From: Aldehydirespirator sp965203635
GTDB taxonomy: Bacteria; Actinomycetota; Acidimicrobiia; Acidimicrobiales; Aldehydirespiratoraceae
Assembly: GCA_965203635.1 (NCBI GenBank)
Contig: OZ241903.1
Span: 2,418,001-2,482,000, forward strand
Direction: 5' to 3'
Length of the DNA: 64,000 nucleotides
Below the pieces are notes generated by a model that made no database searches, was not told where the DNA came from, and saw nothing but the letters and a program-made list of their open reading frames with translations. Both the position numbers and the translations under genes were made by a program. Positions 38,345-46,352 of this stretch are shown piece by piece. The stretch's first letter is position 1, and every line of letters starts with the position of its first letter.

Positions 38345-39013
38345 CTACAGCAGCTTCTCGAGCTCTTCGGCCATCACCCAGCCGTGCACGATCAGCGTGT
38401 CACCGTCATCGCGGACCAAGCCGTCAAGCAACTCGGCGGTCTCAGCTTGGATCTGCTGGGGCTTGAGGCTGGCGTGGTCGAGCACCACCGGCGGGCCGCC
38501 CTTGCCCCGAGTGGTGAAGATGCGGTCCTCGTAGCTGAGGCTTCCAATGCCGAAGCGCTTGGCGAGGCGGCGGCCCCAGGCCCGCTCCTCGCCGGTCGCC
38601 TTGTGTCCCGACCGGGGCACAACGTCGTGGAGGTTCTTGAACGCCTCGAAGGCGCCCGGATCGTTGATCTGCATGCCGACCAGGACGTCCTCGTCGGGGA
38701 ACGACAGGGCGGCCCGACGGAGTTGGTCGGTGACGATGCCTCTCAACACGGTGTCGCGGCGGGTGGTGCGGCAGGTGTGGCCGGCGCCGATGAGAACACA
38801 GGGCGTCCCGCCGATGCGCTCCAGCGTGCAGAACGAGAAGCCCCGCAGCTTGCCGTTGTCGCGGGCCTCGGTCACCAACACCCAGGCCTCGGCCTGCTTG
38901 GACAGGGAGCCCACCTCGTATGCGCTGGAGGAGACGGCGCAGAGATCGGCCATCTCGGCCAGATCGGAATCCCCCAGTGCGGTGCAATCCCTGGTCTCAA
39001 TCGCGATCGCCAT
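38345..39013 (-). CDS. hypothetical 222-residue protein
   Basis: I do not recognise this family with certainty. The order SDLAEMADLCAVSSSAYEVG, then AWVLVTEARDNGKLRGFSF, CTLERIGGTPCVLIGAGHT and later YEDRIFTTRGKGGPPVVLDH could reflect a GNAT-like fold, but the acetyl-CoA loop is not clear. No signal peptide or membrane helix. ATG 39013 is favoured over a GTG at 39025 because AGGGGTGG lies about eight bases before it. It follows dnaE by 131 bases. Confidence 0.75.
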   Translation of the reverse strand: MAIAIETRDCTALGDSDLAEMADLCAVSSSAYEVGSLSKQAEAWVLVTEARDNGKLRGFSFCTLERIGGTPCVLIGAGHTCRTTRRDTVLRGIVTDQLRRAALSFPDEDVLVGMQINDPGAFEAFKNLHDVVPRSGHKATGEERAWGRRLAKRFGIGSLSYEDRIFTTRGKGGPPVVLDHASLKPQQIQAETAELLDGLVRDDGDTLIVHGWVMAEELEKLL

Positions 39014-39092
39014 GACGGCTGCCACCCCTATCGCTCGCCGTACCGTCCGCCTTCAAGTCTCAGGGGTGCGGGCCGGTTTCGCAACCTCGATG

Positions 39093-39125
39093 CCTCGTTT
39101 CGCGCCCGGCCGCGGGCTTGCGAGG
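39093..39125 (-). terminator. possible dnaE terminator
   Basis: Imperfect hairpin 20-50 bases past the dnaE stop: outer arms CCTCG (39093-39097) and CGAGG (39121-39125), inner arms GCCCG and CGGGC. No T-tract. Confidence 0.35.
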
Positions 39126-39144
39126 CGCAGGCCGCGACCGTGGA

Positions 39145-42100
39145 TCAGACGGTGGCGATGGCCTCTGCGCCGAGCAGCTCCCTCAACTCGGCCGGCAGTC
39201 CGTTGGCGGTGTCCACTGCGAAGTCCTCCGGCAGGCGCGCCACCCGCCGGCCGCCCAGCAGGAGCTCCACCGGCGAGCCGCCGGGATGAGCGCACAGCAC
39301 GGATCTGAGCTCGCGCAGCTGCCGGTCGTTCTGGTGCTCCGGCGGGAGGTTGACCCGCAGCGGCGGATCCTGTCCGTTGCCTTCCACCAGGTCGACCTCG
39401 TTGGCGAAGAACCTGAGGGTGTCCTCCCTCGCGTCGAGGCGACCCCGCACCATGACGACGGCGTCATCGGCCAGCTTGGGACCGTGCTCCGCCATGGCTC
39501 TGGGGAACACGAGCACCTCGATCTTGTCCTCGAGGTCCTCCAGCGCGAAGGACGCCATCAGTTCGCCCTTGCGGGTCCAACGCCGGTTCAGGCCGGTGAT
39601 CACCCCTCCGATCGACAGGAAGCCGGCGTCGTCGCTGAGGGTGGCTCCCGACGCGAGGTCGCCGATGGTGCAGTCGGCGAGGCGGCGGATCCGGGCCTCC
39701 ATCCCCTGAAGCGGATGGTCCGAGATGTAGAGGCCGAGCATCTCCTTCTCGTGGGCCAGCTTCTGCATGCGTTCGAACTCGATGTCCGCGACCTCGGGCC
39801 GGTCGTCGAAGGAGGGGCCGTCGCTCTGCTCGCCGAAGAGCGACATGACACCGGCCTCGTGCTCGCGGCGCTTGCGCACCGTCATGTCGATGATTGCTTC
39901 GTGTGCCTGCAACAGGCCCTTGCGGGGATGGTCGAGCGAGTCGAAGGCCCCGGCCTTGATCAGCGACTCGATCGTCCGCTTGTTCAGCACCTCGATGTCC
40001 ACCCGCTCCACGAAGTCGACGAACGAGGCGTACGGTCCGTTGGCCTCCCGCTCCGCGATCACCCGCTCGACCACTCCCTCCCCAACATTGCGCACCGCGG
40101 AGAGGCCGTACACGATGCGGCCCGGGCCGGCTGCCGCCTCCTGGTCGTCGTGGGGCATCGGCGTGAAGTCGGATGCGGACCGGTTGATATCGGGGACCTG
40201 CACCTCGATGCCGCGCAGTCGAGACTCGTTGAGGTAGACGGAGGCGTTCTCCAGCTTGCTCTTGACGCTGGTCAGCAGGGCAGCGAGGTATTCCACCGGG
40301 TAGTTCGCCTTGAGGTACGCGGTCTGGTAGGCGACGAGGCCGTAGCCGTAGCTGTGGCTCTTGTTGAAGGCGTAGTCGGCGAACTGCTCGATGATCTTGA
40401 ACAGCTCGGTGCCGAGGCCCTCCTCGTAGCCGTTGGCAACCACGCCCGCCACGAACTTCTCCTCCTCGGCCGCCATGGCCGACCGGATCTTCTTTCCCAT
40501 GGCCTTGCGGAGGGAGTCGGCCTCGGCCAGCGAGTAGCCCGCGAAGCGCTGGGCCACCCGCATGACGCTCTCCTGGTAGATCATCAGCCCGTAGGTGTCG
40601 GCCAGGAGGTCGGCCGCGTCGTCGTGGAAGTACTCGACGCGGCGCCGGCCGTTCTTGCGGTCGGCGTAGTCGTGGTGCATGTTGGCCGCCATCGGCCCCG
40701 GCCGGTAGAGGGCGACCAGCGCGCAGATGTCGTCGAGGGCGGTGGGCGCCAGCGAGCGCACCAGCGAGCGCACCTGGGGATTCTCGAGCTGGAAGACCCC
40801 GATGGTGTCGCCCTCCTGGAGCATCCTGTAGGTGGCGTCGTCGTCCAGCGGGATGGCGTCGATGTCGATGGTCCGGCCCCGGGTGCGCTCGATCAGCTCG
40901 ACCGTGTCGGTGATCACGTCGAGGTTGCGCAACCCGAGGAAGTCCATCTTCAGAAGGCCGAGATCCTCCACGCCGTGCATCTCGTACTGGGTGACGATGG
41001 GCGCCTCTTCCGGATCCTTGCCCGGCTCCGGTTTGCGCTGGATGGGCATGTACTCGGTCAGCGGCTCCGGGGTGATCACCACCGCCGCGGCGTGGATGCC
41101 GTCCTGGCGGCGCATGCCCTCCAGACCTCGGGCCACGTCCACCACCTCGGCCACCTCGGAGTCGGTGTCGCACATCTGGCGCAGCTCGGCCGCGGCCATA
41201 TAACCGTCGTGGTGGGCCTCGGAGTCCTCGAAGCAGTACTGCAGCGGGGTGTCGCGGCCCAGGATCAGCGGCGGCATGGCCTTGGCGATCCGGTCGCCGA
41301 GCGAGTGGGGGTAGCCGAGGACGCGGGCGGCGTCGCGCACCGCGGCCCGCGCCTTGATGCGGCCGAAGGTGATGATCTGGGCCACGTGGTCCTTGCCGTC
41401 GCGGCTGTACTTCTGGGCGGCGTACTTGATGATCTCGTCGCGGTGGCGCGAGTCGAAGTCCATGTCGATGTCGGGCATCGACACCCGCGACGGGTTGAGG
41501 AACCGTTCGAACAGCAGGTCGTAGCGGATGGGGTCCAGGTCGGTGATGCGCAGGCTGTAGGCCACCGCGCATCCCGCGGCCGAGCCCCGGCCCGGACCCA
41601 CCCGGATGCCCCGGCGCCGGGCGTAGGCGATCAGGTCCCACGTGATGAGGAAGTAGGAGGCGAACCCCATGTTGTTGATGACCTCGAGCTCGTAGGCCAG
41701 CCGCTGGGCCACCTCGGCGGGGAGGGGGTCGCCCCAGCGCTCGCGGGCTCCCGCGTAGGTGAGGTGCTCGAGGTAGGCGCGGTCGTCGGCGAAGCCTTCG
41801 GGCACCTCGAAGTGCGGCAGCCGGGGCGTGCCGAAGGTGATGTTCACTTCGGACCGCTCGGCGATGGCGAGGGTGTTGTCGCACGCCTCGGTGAGCTCCG
41901 AGAAGAGGCGGCGCATCTCCGCGGCCGACTTGAGATAGTGGTCGTCGGCGTGGAACTTGAGGCGGTCGGTGTCCGCCAGCAGTGAGCCGGTCTGCACGCA
42001 CAGCAAGGCGTCATGGGCGGCCGCGTCGTGGCGGTGGGTGTAGTGGCTGTCGTTGGTGGCCAGCAGGGGCGCATTGAGCTTGCGGGAGATCTGAAGCAGC

Positions 42101-42708
42101 TGCGGGTTGACCTGATGCTGCGCCGGGATGCCGTGGTCCTGCAGTTCGACGTAGTAGTTGTCCCGGCCGAAGATGTCCTGGAAGCGGGCCGCCTTCTCGA
42201 GTGCCTCGGCCGGGTTGCCCCGAAGCAGCGCCTGTGGCACCTGGCCTCCGAGACAGCCGGTGGTGGCGATCAGTCCCGTGCTGTGGTCGTTGAGCGTCTC
42301 CCAGTCGCAGCGGGGCTTGTAGTAGTAGCCCTCCATGAACGCCCGGCTGGCCACCTGGATGAGGTTCTTGTAGCCGGTGTCGTCGGTGGCCAGCAGCGTC
42401 AGGTGGTAGTAGAGCTTGCGGCCGCCCTCGGTGTCCCCGCCGGAGTCGTCGACCCGGCCCCGCCGCGAGGGCCGCTCGTGGCGGGATTCGTGGGCCATGT
42501 AGGCCTCGACGCCGATGACGGGCTTGATGCCCTGCTCCGAGCACTTGCGGTAGAAGTCGAGGACCCCGTACATGTTGCCGTGGTCGGTGATTCCCAGGGC
42601 CGGCTGGCCGTCTGCGACCGCCGCTGCGATCAGCTCGTCGAGCCGGGAGGCGCCGTCGAGGATCGAGTACTCGGTGTGGGTGTGGAGGTGGACGAAGGAG
42701 TCAGCCAC
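39145..42708 (-). CDS. dnaE: DNA polymerase III alpha subunit
   Basis: 1187-residue replicative polymerase. The N-terminal PHP domain begins FVHLHTHTEYSILDGASR and continues GITDHGNMYG. The C-family catalytic aspartates lie in MPDIDMDFDSRHRDE. Further on are RPGPMAANMHHDYADRKNGR, the fingers/thumb helices, a helix-hairpin-helix region and an OB fold near the C-terminus. Length fits DnaE1. The start is GTG 42708 with GGGAGG four bases upstream. A short charged insert follows VEAYMAHESRHE in the PHP domain. Confidence 0.97.
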   Translation of the reverse strand: MADSFVHLHTHTEYSILDGASRLDELIAAAVADGQPALGITDHGNMYGVLDFYRKCSEQGIKPVIGVEAYMAHESRHERPSRRGRVDDSGGDTEGGRKLYYHLTLLATDDTGYKNLIQVASRAFMEGYYYKPRCDWETLNDHSTGLIATTGCLGGQVPQALLRGNPAEALEKAARFQDIFGRDNYYVELQDHGIPAQHQVNPQLLQISRKLNAPLLATNDSHYTHRHDAAAHDALLCVQTGSLLADTDRLKFHADDHYLKSAAEMRRLFSELTEACDNTLAIAERSEVNITFGTPRLPHFEVPEGFADDRAYLEHLTYAGARERWGDPLPAEVAQRLAYELEVINNMGFASYFLITWDLIAYARRRGIRVGPGRGSAAGCAVAYSLRITDLDPIRYDLLFERFLNPSRVSMPDIDMDFDSRHRDEIIKYAAQKYSRDGKDHVAQIITFGRIKARAAVRDAARVLGYPHSLGDRIAKAMPPLILGRDTPLQYCFEDSEAHHDGYMAAAELRQMCDTDSEVAEVVDVARGLEGMRRQDGIHAAAVVITPEPLTEYMPIQRKPEPGKDPEEAPIVTQYEMHGVEDLGLLKMDFLGLRNLDVITDTVELIERTRGRTIDIDAIPLDDDATYRMLQEGDTIGVFQLENPQVRSLVRSLAPTALDDICALVALYRPGPMAANMHHDYADRKNGRRRVEYFHDDAADLLADTYGLMIYQESVMRVAQRFAGYSLAEADSLRKAMGKKIRSAMAAEEEKFVAGVVANGYEEGLGTELFKIIEQFADYAFNKSHSYGYGLVAYQTAYLKANYPVEYLAALLTSVKSKLENASVYLNESRLRGIEVQVPDINRSASDFTPMPHDDQEAAAGPGRIVYGLSAVRNVGEGVVERVIAEREANGPYASFVDFVERVDIEVLNKRTIESLIKAGAFDSLDHPRKGLLQAHEAIIDMTVRKRREHEAGVMSLFGEQSDGPSFDDRPEVADIEFERMQKLAHEKEMLGLYISDHPLQGMEARIRRLADCTIGDLASGATLSDDAGFLSIGGVITGLNRRWTRKGELMASFALEDLEDKIEVLVFPRAMAEHGPKLADDAVVMVRGRLDAREDTLRFFANEVDLVEGNGQDPPLRVNLPPEHQNDRQLRELRSVLCAHPGGSPVELLLGGRRVARLPEDFAVDTANGLPAELRELLGAEAIATV

Positions 42709-42823
42709 CTTGCCTCCCTGTGGACACTGTGGACCGGTGTTGACGGGGCTGTGGATGAACTACACAGCTGTGATTCGCACCATATGCGCGGTCCGGCCGG
42801 TTGCGCAACTGGCTTGTCGGCCC

Positions 42824-42912
42824 GGCCGGCGGGTCCTGTCGCCGGGCTCCGTCCGACCGACGGGGCTTCGCCCCATTGTCGGTCGCCCGGACCCGTCGCC
42901 ACCCCCCGGCCT
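42824..42912. repeat. dispersed hairpin repeat family 1, copy 2
   Basis: Shares outer flanks and the inner GACCGAC-loop-GTCGGTC with 15561-15648, including the loop GGGCTTCGCCC. Its middle stem differs but still pairs (CCGGGC 42842-42847 with GCCCGG 42885-42890). It lies in the 350-base gap 42709-43058 between bpa and dnaE, which contains no gene. Confidence 0.78.
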
Positions 42913-43037
42913 ACCGGTGCCGTGCCCCCCCGGGGCCTACCGGACCCGTCGCCACCCCCCGACCTGCCGGTGCCGTGCCCGTGCCGCCCCCCGGCCTGCC
43001 GGTGCTGCGCCCGTGCCGCCCCCCGGCCTGCCGGTCG
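42901..43037. repeat. degenerate tandem repeat, about 23-32 bp x5
   Basis: A run of CCCCCCGGCCTGCCGGTGCC-like units directly after the hairpin repeat, on the plus strand. Each begins with six C residues. Units vary in length and in the CCGTG/CCGTGCC tail. It looks like slippage expansion of the repeat's right flank. Confidence 0.75.
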
Positions 43038-43058
43038 GCTTCCTTTCTGGGGGATTTG

Positions 43059-43592
43059 CTAGAGGTACGTGCCGGGGCGGCTTGCGGCGTCGCTGGGCTG
43101 CGGTCGCGGGTACGGGTCGGCTCCCGGGGGCAGCTCGCCCCGCATCGACTGGAGCTGCTGGTGGGCGCTCATCTGCTGGGCGAGGAGCATCGCCTTCATG
43201 CCCTGGATGAGGCCTTCGAGCCACCCCACCAGCTGGGCCTTGGCGACCTGGAGTTCCATGGCGGACGGGGTCTCGGCCCCGTCGAAGGGCGAGGCGAGCC
43301 TCGTCAGCTCCTCGCGCAGGTCTGGCGACAGGGCCGAGCCGACCTCCCCCACCGACGTCTCGTAGATCTCGCGCAGCCGCTGCCGGCTGGCCTCGTCCAG
43401 ATCGGTGGAGCGAACCTCGGCCAGCAGTTGCTTGAGCATGGTGCCGATGCGCATGACCTTGGCCGGATGATCGATCGTCTCGTTGATCTCGTCGTCGGCA
43501 GCAGCGCTGGCCGCGACTCCGACCTCGATCGCGTCCGGAGCCAACACCTCGGGCTCGTTGTCGCCCCCCAGGCTGGTGGGATTGGAGTCCAT
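43059..43592 (-). CDS. bpa: bacterial proteasome activator Bpa
   Basis: 177-residue homologue of the Mycobacterium ATP-independent proteasome activator (Rv3780, DUF2587). It forms a helical ring that opens the 20S core. The core VMRIGTMLKQLLAEVRSTDL, then QLVGWLEGLIQGMKAMLLAQ and the C-terminal TYL ending match; the penultimate tyrosine provides the gate-opening HbYX-like contact. The acidic N-terminal 40 residues are variable. This implies that the organism has a 20S proteasome, whose genes are not in this window. Confidence 0.92.
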   Translation of the reverse strand: MDSNPTSLGGDNEPEVLAPDAIEVGVAASAAADDEINETIDHPAKVMRIGTMLKQLLAEVRSTDLDEASRQRLREIYETSVGEVGSALSPDLREELTRLASPFDGAETPSAMELQVAKAQLVGWLEGLIQGMKAMLLAQQMSAHQQLQSMRGELPPGADPYPRPQPSDAASRPGTYL

Positions 43593-43601
43593 GGCGAAAC
43601 C

Positions 43602-44726
43602 CTACGCCACGTGCACTAGAAGCGGAACCAGCATCTCGGCAGATGTGAGCGAGCCGTGGCGACCGATGATCCTGGGGGCGCCGTCGTCGGGATGGCTGAA
43701 TGCCCAGGCGTCCCGGGCCACCAGCGCCACGTCTCCAAGCCGGGCGCGGGCTGCGTCGGTGACGACCGGTCCGAGCCAGCCGGCGTCGATCATCTCCTCG
43801 GCGGTTTGGACCCAGGCCTGATCGCCGTGGGCGTCGGCGGCGGCCTCGTACAGGTCGCCGCTCCGGCCCGGCCGGGCGTGCAGCCACCGGAAGCGGGCCT
43901 CCCCCGACTCCGCTCGAGCGCAGTCGAGCACGGCGCCGTCGATCTTGACCAGGCCGTCGGAGCAGTCGACGAGGCCGTGGTCGGATGTGGCCACCACTGC
44001 CGTGCCGCGGGGAAGGATGGTGAGCAGGTCGGCCATCAGCCGGTCGCAGGCTCGTAGCTCGGCCTCGTAATGCTCGCCGAAGGCGTGCTCGTGGGCCACG
44101 ATGTCGAGGCCCTCGTAGTAGGCGTAGACGAAGGACTCCCCCGCGGCCAGCAACTGCCGCACCTCCACCGCCAGGCTCGACAGCATCTTGTACCCGAACC
44201 GGCGAGCGTCGCGCAGGTAGGCGCGGCTGAAGCCCGACTTGCGGTACGCCTCGTTCTGCAGCGCGGGCGGGCGCTGGCCGCCGAAGGAGGCGACCGGTTG
44301 GAACCGCTCGGGCGGGTGGCGGTCCACGCCGTCGCCCTGCGGCGTTCTCCACTTCAGGATGTTGAGGTTGCCGTCGTCGGTCCGGATGCGGTATCCCACG
44401 ACCCCGTGCTCTCCCACCCCGACGCCGGTGGCTATGGAAGTGAGGGCCGACGCGGTGGTGCTCGGAGCCACCGTGGTGATCGTGGACGCGTGCATCTCGT
44501 GGAGTGTCGGGGCGATCCGAGGCCGTGCCGCGAGCTGCTCGGCGCCGAGCCCGTCGAGGATCAGCACCACTACGGCCCGGGCCTCGAAGATCTCCGGGGG
44601 CAGCGGACTCGGCGGTCCTTGGGGGCCGGTCTCCAGGATCGCGGGCACGATGTCGGCCACGCAGCCGCCTCCGTAGGCGGGCAGGACCGGCTCTTGGCGC
44701 GAGGCGATGGGTTCCGGGCGGTCCAC
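43602..44726 (-). CDS. alkaline phosphatase-superfamily phosphodiesterase
   Basis: About 374 residues of the type I phosphodiesterase/nucleotide pyrophosphatase family. The first metal-site motif VVLILDGLGAEQL, the nucleophile region TITTVAPSTTASALTS, and the later ATSDHGLVD and GRHGSL all fit. No signal peptide is evident. The start is taken as GTG 44726; the frame above overlaps the divergent Rrf2 gene. The 10-base gap to bpa suggests they share a transcript. Substrate unknown. Confidence 0.85.
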   Translation of the reverse strand: MDRPEPIASRQEPVLPAYGGGCVADIVPAILETGPQGPPSPLPPEIFEARAVVVLILDGLGAEQLAARPRIAPTLHEMHASTITTVAPSTTASALTSIATGVGVGEHGVVGYRIRTDDGNLNILKWRTPQGDGVDRHPPERFQPVASFGGQRPPALQNEAYRKSGFSRAYLRDARRFGYKMLSSLAVEVRQLLAAGESFVYAYYEGLDIVAHEHAFGEHYEAELRACDRLMADLLTILPRGTAVVATSDHGLVDCSDGLVKIDGAVLDCARAESGEARFRWLHARPGRSGDLYEAAADAHGDQAWVQTAEEMIDAGWLGPVVTDAARARLGDVALVARDAWAFSHPDDGAPRIIGRHGSLTSAEMLVPLLVHVA

Positions 44727-44800
44727 GGCATCTAGGATGCCACCGTGACTGTGCCGACACGCGAGGACCGCGTCACTCTCGCCGTCGCAGGGGCACGCCC

Positions 44801-45250
44801 ATGAGGGTGTCGACACGCGGGGACTACGCATCGCGGGCTCTGCTGTCGCTGGCGCTCCATGGAGGGAACGCGCCCACCTCGGTGCGTGAGATCGCCGAGC
44901 GCACCGCCCTCCCCCAGCCCTACCTGGAGCAGATACTCCTGGCCCTGAAGGGAGCCGGCCTGGTGCGCTCCAAGCGGGGTGTGGGCGGCGGCTACGTGCT
45001 GGCCCGCGATCCCGCCGACATCAAGCTGTCAGAGATCGTGCGGGCTGTGGACGGCCCTATCGCCGCGGGCGACTTCGGGGAGCCCCACACCGACGGCGCC
45101 TGCGATCATGAGGGGCAGTGCGTGCTGTTGGCGATCTGGTCGGCCTCGGGCTCGCACATGCGCCGGTTCCTCGACTCCTTCAGCCTCGCCCAGATCACCG
45201 CCATGGCCCAGGGAGAGGCTCCCTGGCCGGCCGACGGCGAACCCGTCTAG
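44801..45250 (+). CDS. Rrf2-family transcription regulator
   Basis: 149-residue winged-helix regulator. The HTH begins MRVSTRGDYASRALLSLALH and contains ALPQPYLEQILLALKGAGLV; the wing is KRGVGGGYVLAR. In iron-sulfur Rrf2 proteins (IscR, RsrR, NsrR) three cysteines bind the cluster. Here two are clear (CDHEGQC) and a third is not obvious, so cluster binding is uncertain. ATG 44801 is preferred over the longer frame. Divergent from the phosphodiesterase gene; a strong terminator covers its stop codon. Confidence 0.9.
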   Translation: MRVSTRGDYASRALLSLALHGGNAPTSVREIAERTALPQPYLEQILLALKGAGLVRSKRGVGGGYVLARDPADIKLSEIVRAVDGPIAAGDFGEPHTDGACDHEGQCVLLAIWSASGSHMRRFLDSFSLAQITAMAQGEAPWPADGEPV

Positions 45251-45282
45251 CCCGCCGGCCAGGCCGGCGCGCTAGACGGGTT
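45240..45282. terminator. strong bidirectional terminator
   Basis: Outer 12-bp arms AACCCGTCTAGC (45240-45251) and GCTAGACGGGTT (45271-45282) enclose inner 8-bp arms CGCCGGCC (45253-45260) and GGCCGGCG (45262-45269) around one base. Almost the whole element pairs. The Rrf2 stop codon lies inside the left arm. It separates two convergent genes. Confidence 0.9.
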
Positions 45283-45304
45283 CGGGTCTAGGAGTATCGG
45301 CCGA

Positions 45305-46321
45305 TCAGCCGCGTGCGTTGGCCAGCCAGATGTCGACGAGGGCCCGGTTGTCGGCGATCCATGCGGCTGCGTCGGCTTTGGCGTTGGGGTTCGCCTTGGC
45401 GTTCTGGGCGGCGATGTCACCGAGTGGGATCTGGACTTGTTCGAGCAGGCGCCGGATGTCGGCGTTGTCGTTGAGGAATTCGCTGTTGGCCACGGCACGG
45501 ATGCTGTTGACGGGCCATCCCAGGTCACATGGGTTGCCGGCGCAGCCGGCGAGGCCCCGGACCTCGGTGGTGCCCTCGTCGTCCTCGAGGGCGGGTGATG
45601 TCAGCCACACGACCGCGTCGCCGGGTGGCAGTGCCTGGTAGGTCCAGTTGGGTGTCCAGGCGTAGAACAGCACCGGCTCGCCGGCGGCCACCCTGTTTTG
45701 GACTCCCCGCATCAGTTCGCCGTAGGTGCCTGACACCTGCTCGACGTTGTCGCCCCAGCCGAGCTCGGCGATGTGGTTGTCGATGATGGTGGCGCAGCCC
45801 CAGCCCTCGTTGCAGCCGATCAGGTCGGCGAGGCCGTCGCCGTCGGTGTCGAACACCGCCGCGATCGACGCGTCGGCCAGCTGGCTCATCGAGGTGATGC
45901 CCATGGCGTCGGCGGTGGCTTTGTCGATCATGTACCCCTGCAGAGCACCGGATTGGACCTGTTGGCCGACGGCTTCGATGCTGCGGTCGTATTCCAGCCC
46001 GGCGGCTGTCTCTGATGTGAGGTAGATGTCGTGGGTGGGGAACCAGCCGTTGACCCACAGGTCGTACTGTCCGCTGTCCAACGCCGGATAGAAGGAGTTG
46101 GGACTGAGGGTGTGAGCGGCAGGGTCGGTGACCGTGTAGCCGAGTTCGCCAATGAGTTGGGCGTAGACTTCGGCTTGCATGTAGCCGCTGGACCAGTTGG
46201 CGCGGGCCATGGTGACGGTCTGGTCCTCCTCGTCGCCGCTGAAGATCACCACGAGGGCCACGACGACCAGCGCGGCCAGCGCTGCGACCAGCACGATGGC
46301 GTTGCGTCTTTGGTTTCTCAT
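45305..46321 (-). CDS. OpuAC/ProX-type betaine-binding protein
   Basis: 338-residue substrate-binding protein for glycine betaine-like quaternary amines. Residues about 8-28 are an uncleaved-looking hydrophobic anchor or signal. The Trp/Tyr-rich pocket segments are present (NWSSGYMQAEVYAQL, LWVNGWFPTHD, YAWTPNW). A Ca-site-like FDTDGDGLADL is followed by GCNEGWGC and GCAGNPC cysteine pairs, which may be disulfides. It has GGGAGGAGG six bases before ATG 46321 and follows the BCCT gene by 31 bases. No ABC permease or ATPase is present, so it does not look like an ordinary ABC capture protein. Confidence 0.9.
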   Translation of the reverse strand: MRNQRRNAIVLVAALAALVVVALVVIFSGDEEDQTVTMARANWSSGYMQAEVYAQLIGELGYTVTDPAAHTLSPNSFYPALDSGQYDLWVNGWFPTHDIYLTSETAAGLEYDRSIEAVGQQVQSGALQGYMIDKATADAMGITSMSQLADASIAAVFDTDGDGLADLIGCNEGWGCATIIDNHIAELGWGDNVEQVSGTYGELMRGVQNRVAAGEPVLFYAWTPNWTYQALPPGDAVVWLTSPALEDDEGTTEVRGLAGCAGNPCDLGWPVNSIRAVANSEFLNDNADIRRLLEQVQIPLGDIAAQNAKANPNAKADAAAWIADNRALVDIWLANARG

Positions 46322-46352
46322 ATCGAGCCTCCTCCCTTCTGGTGCGGGCCCG

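Noticed and set aside
39118..41985. Plus-strand frame of 955 codons over dnaE
   Set aside because: The opposite strand encodes an intact dnaE with all motifs; this frame is an antisense artefact of high GC.
45305..46321. Glycine betaine ABC importer (ProVWX)
   Set aside because: The binding protein is present but there is no ATPase or permease; the neighbour is a BCCT carrier.
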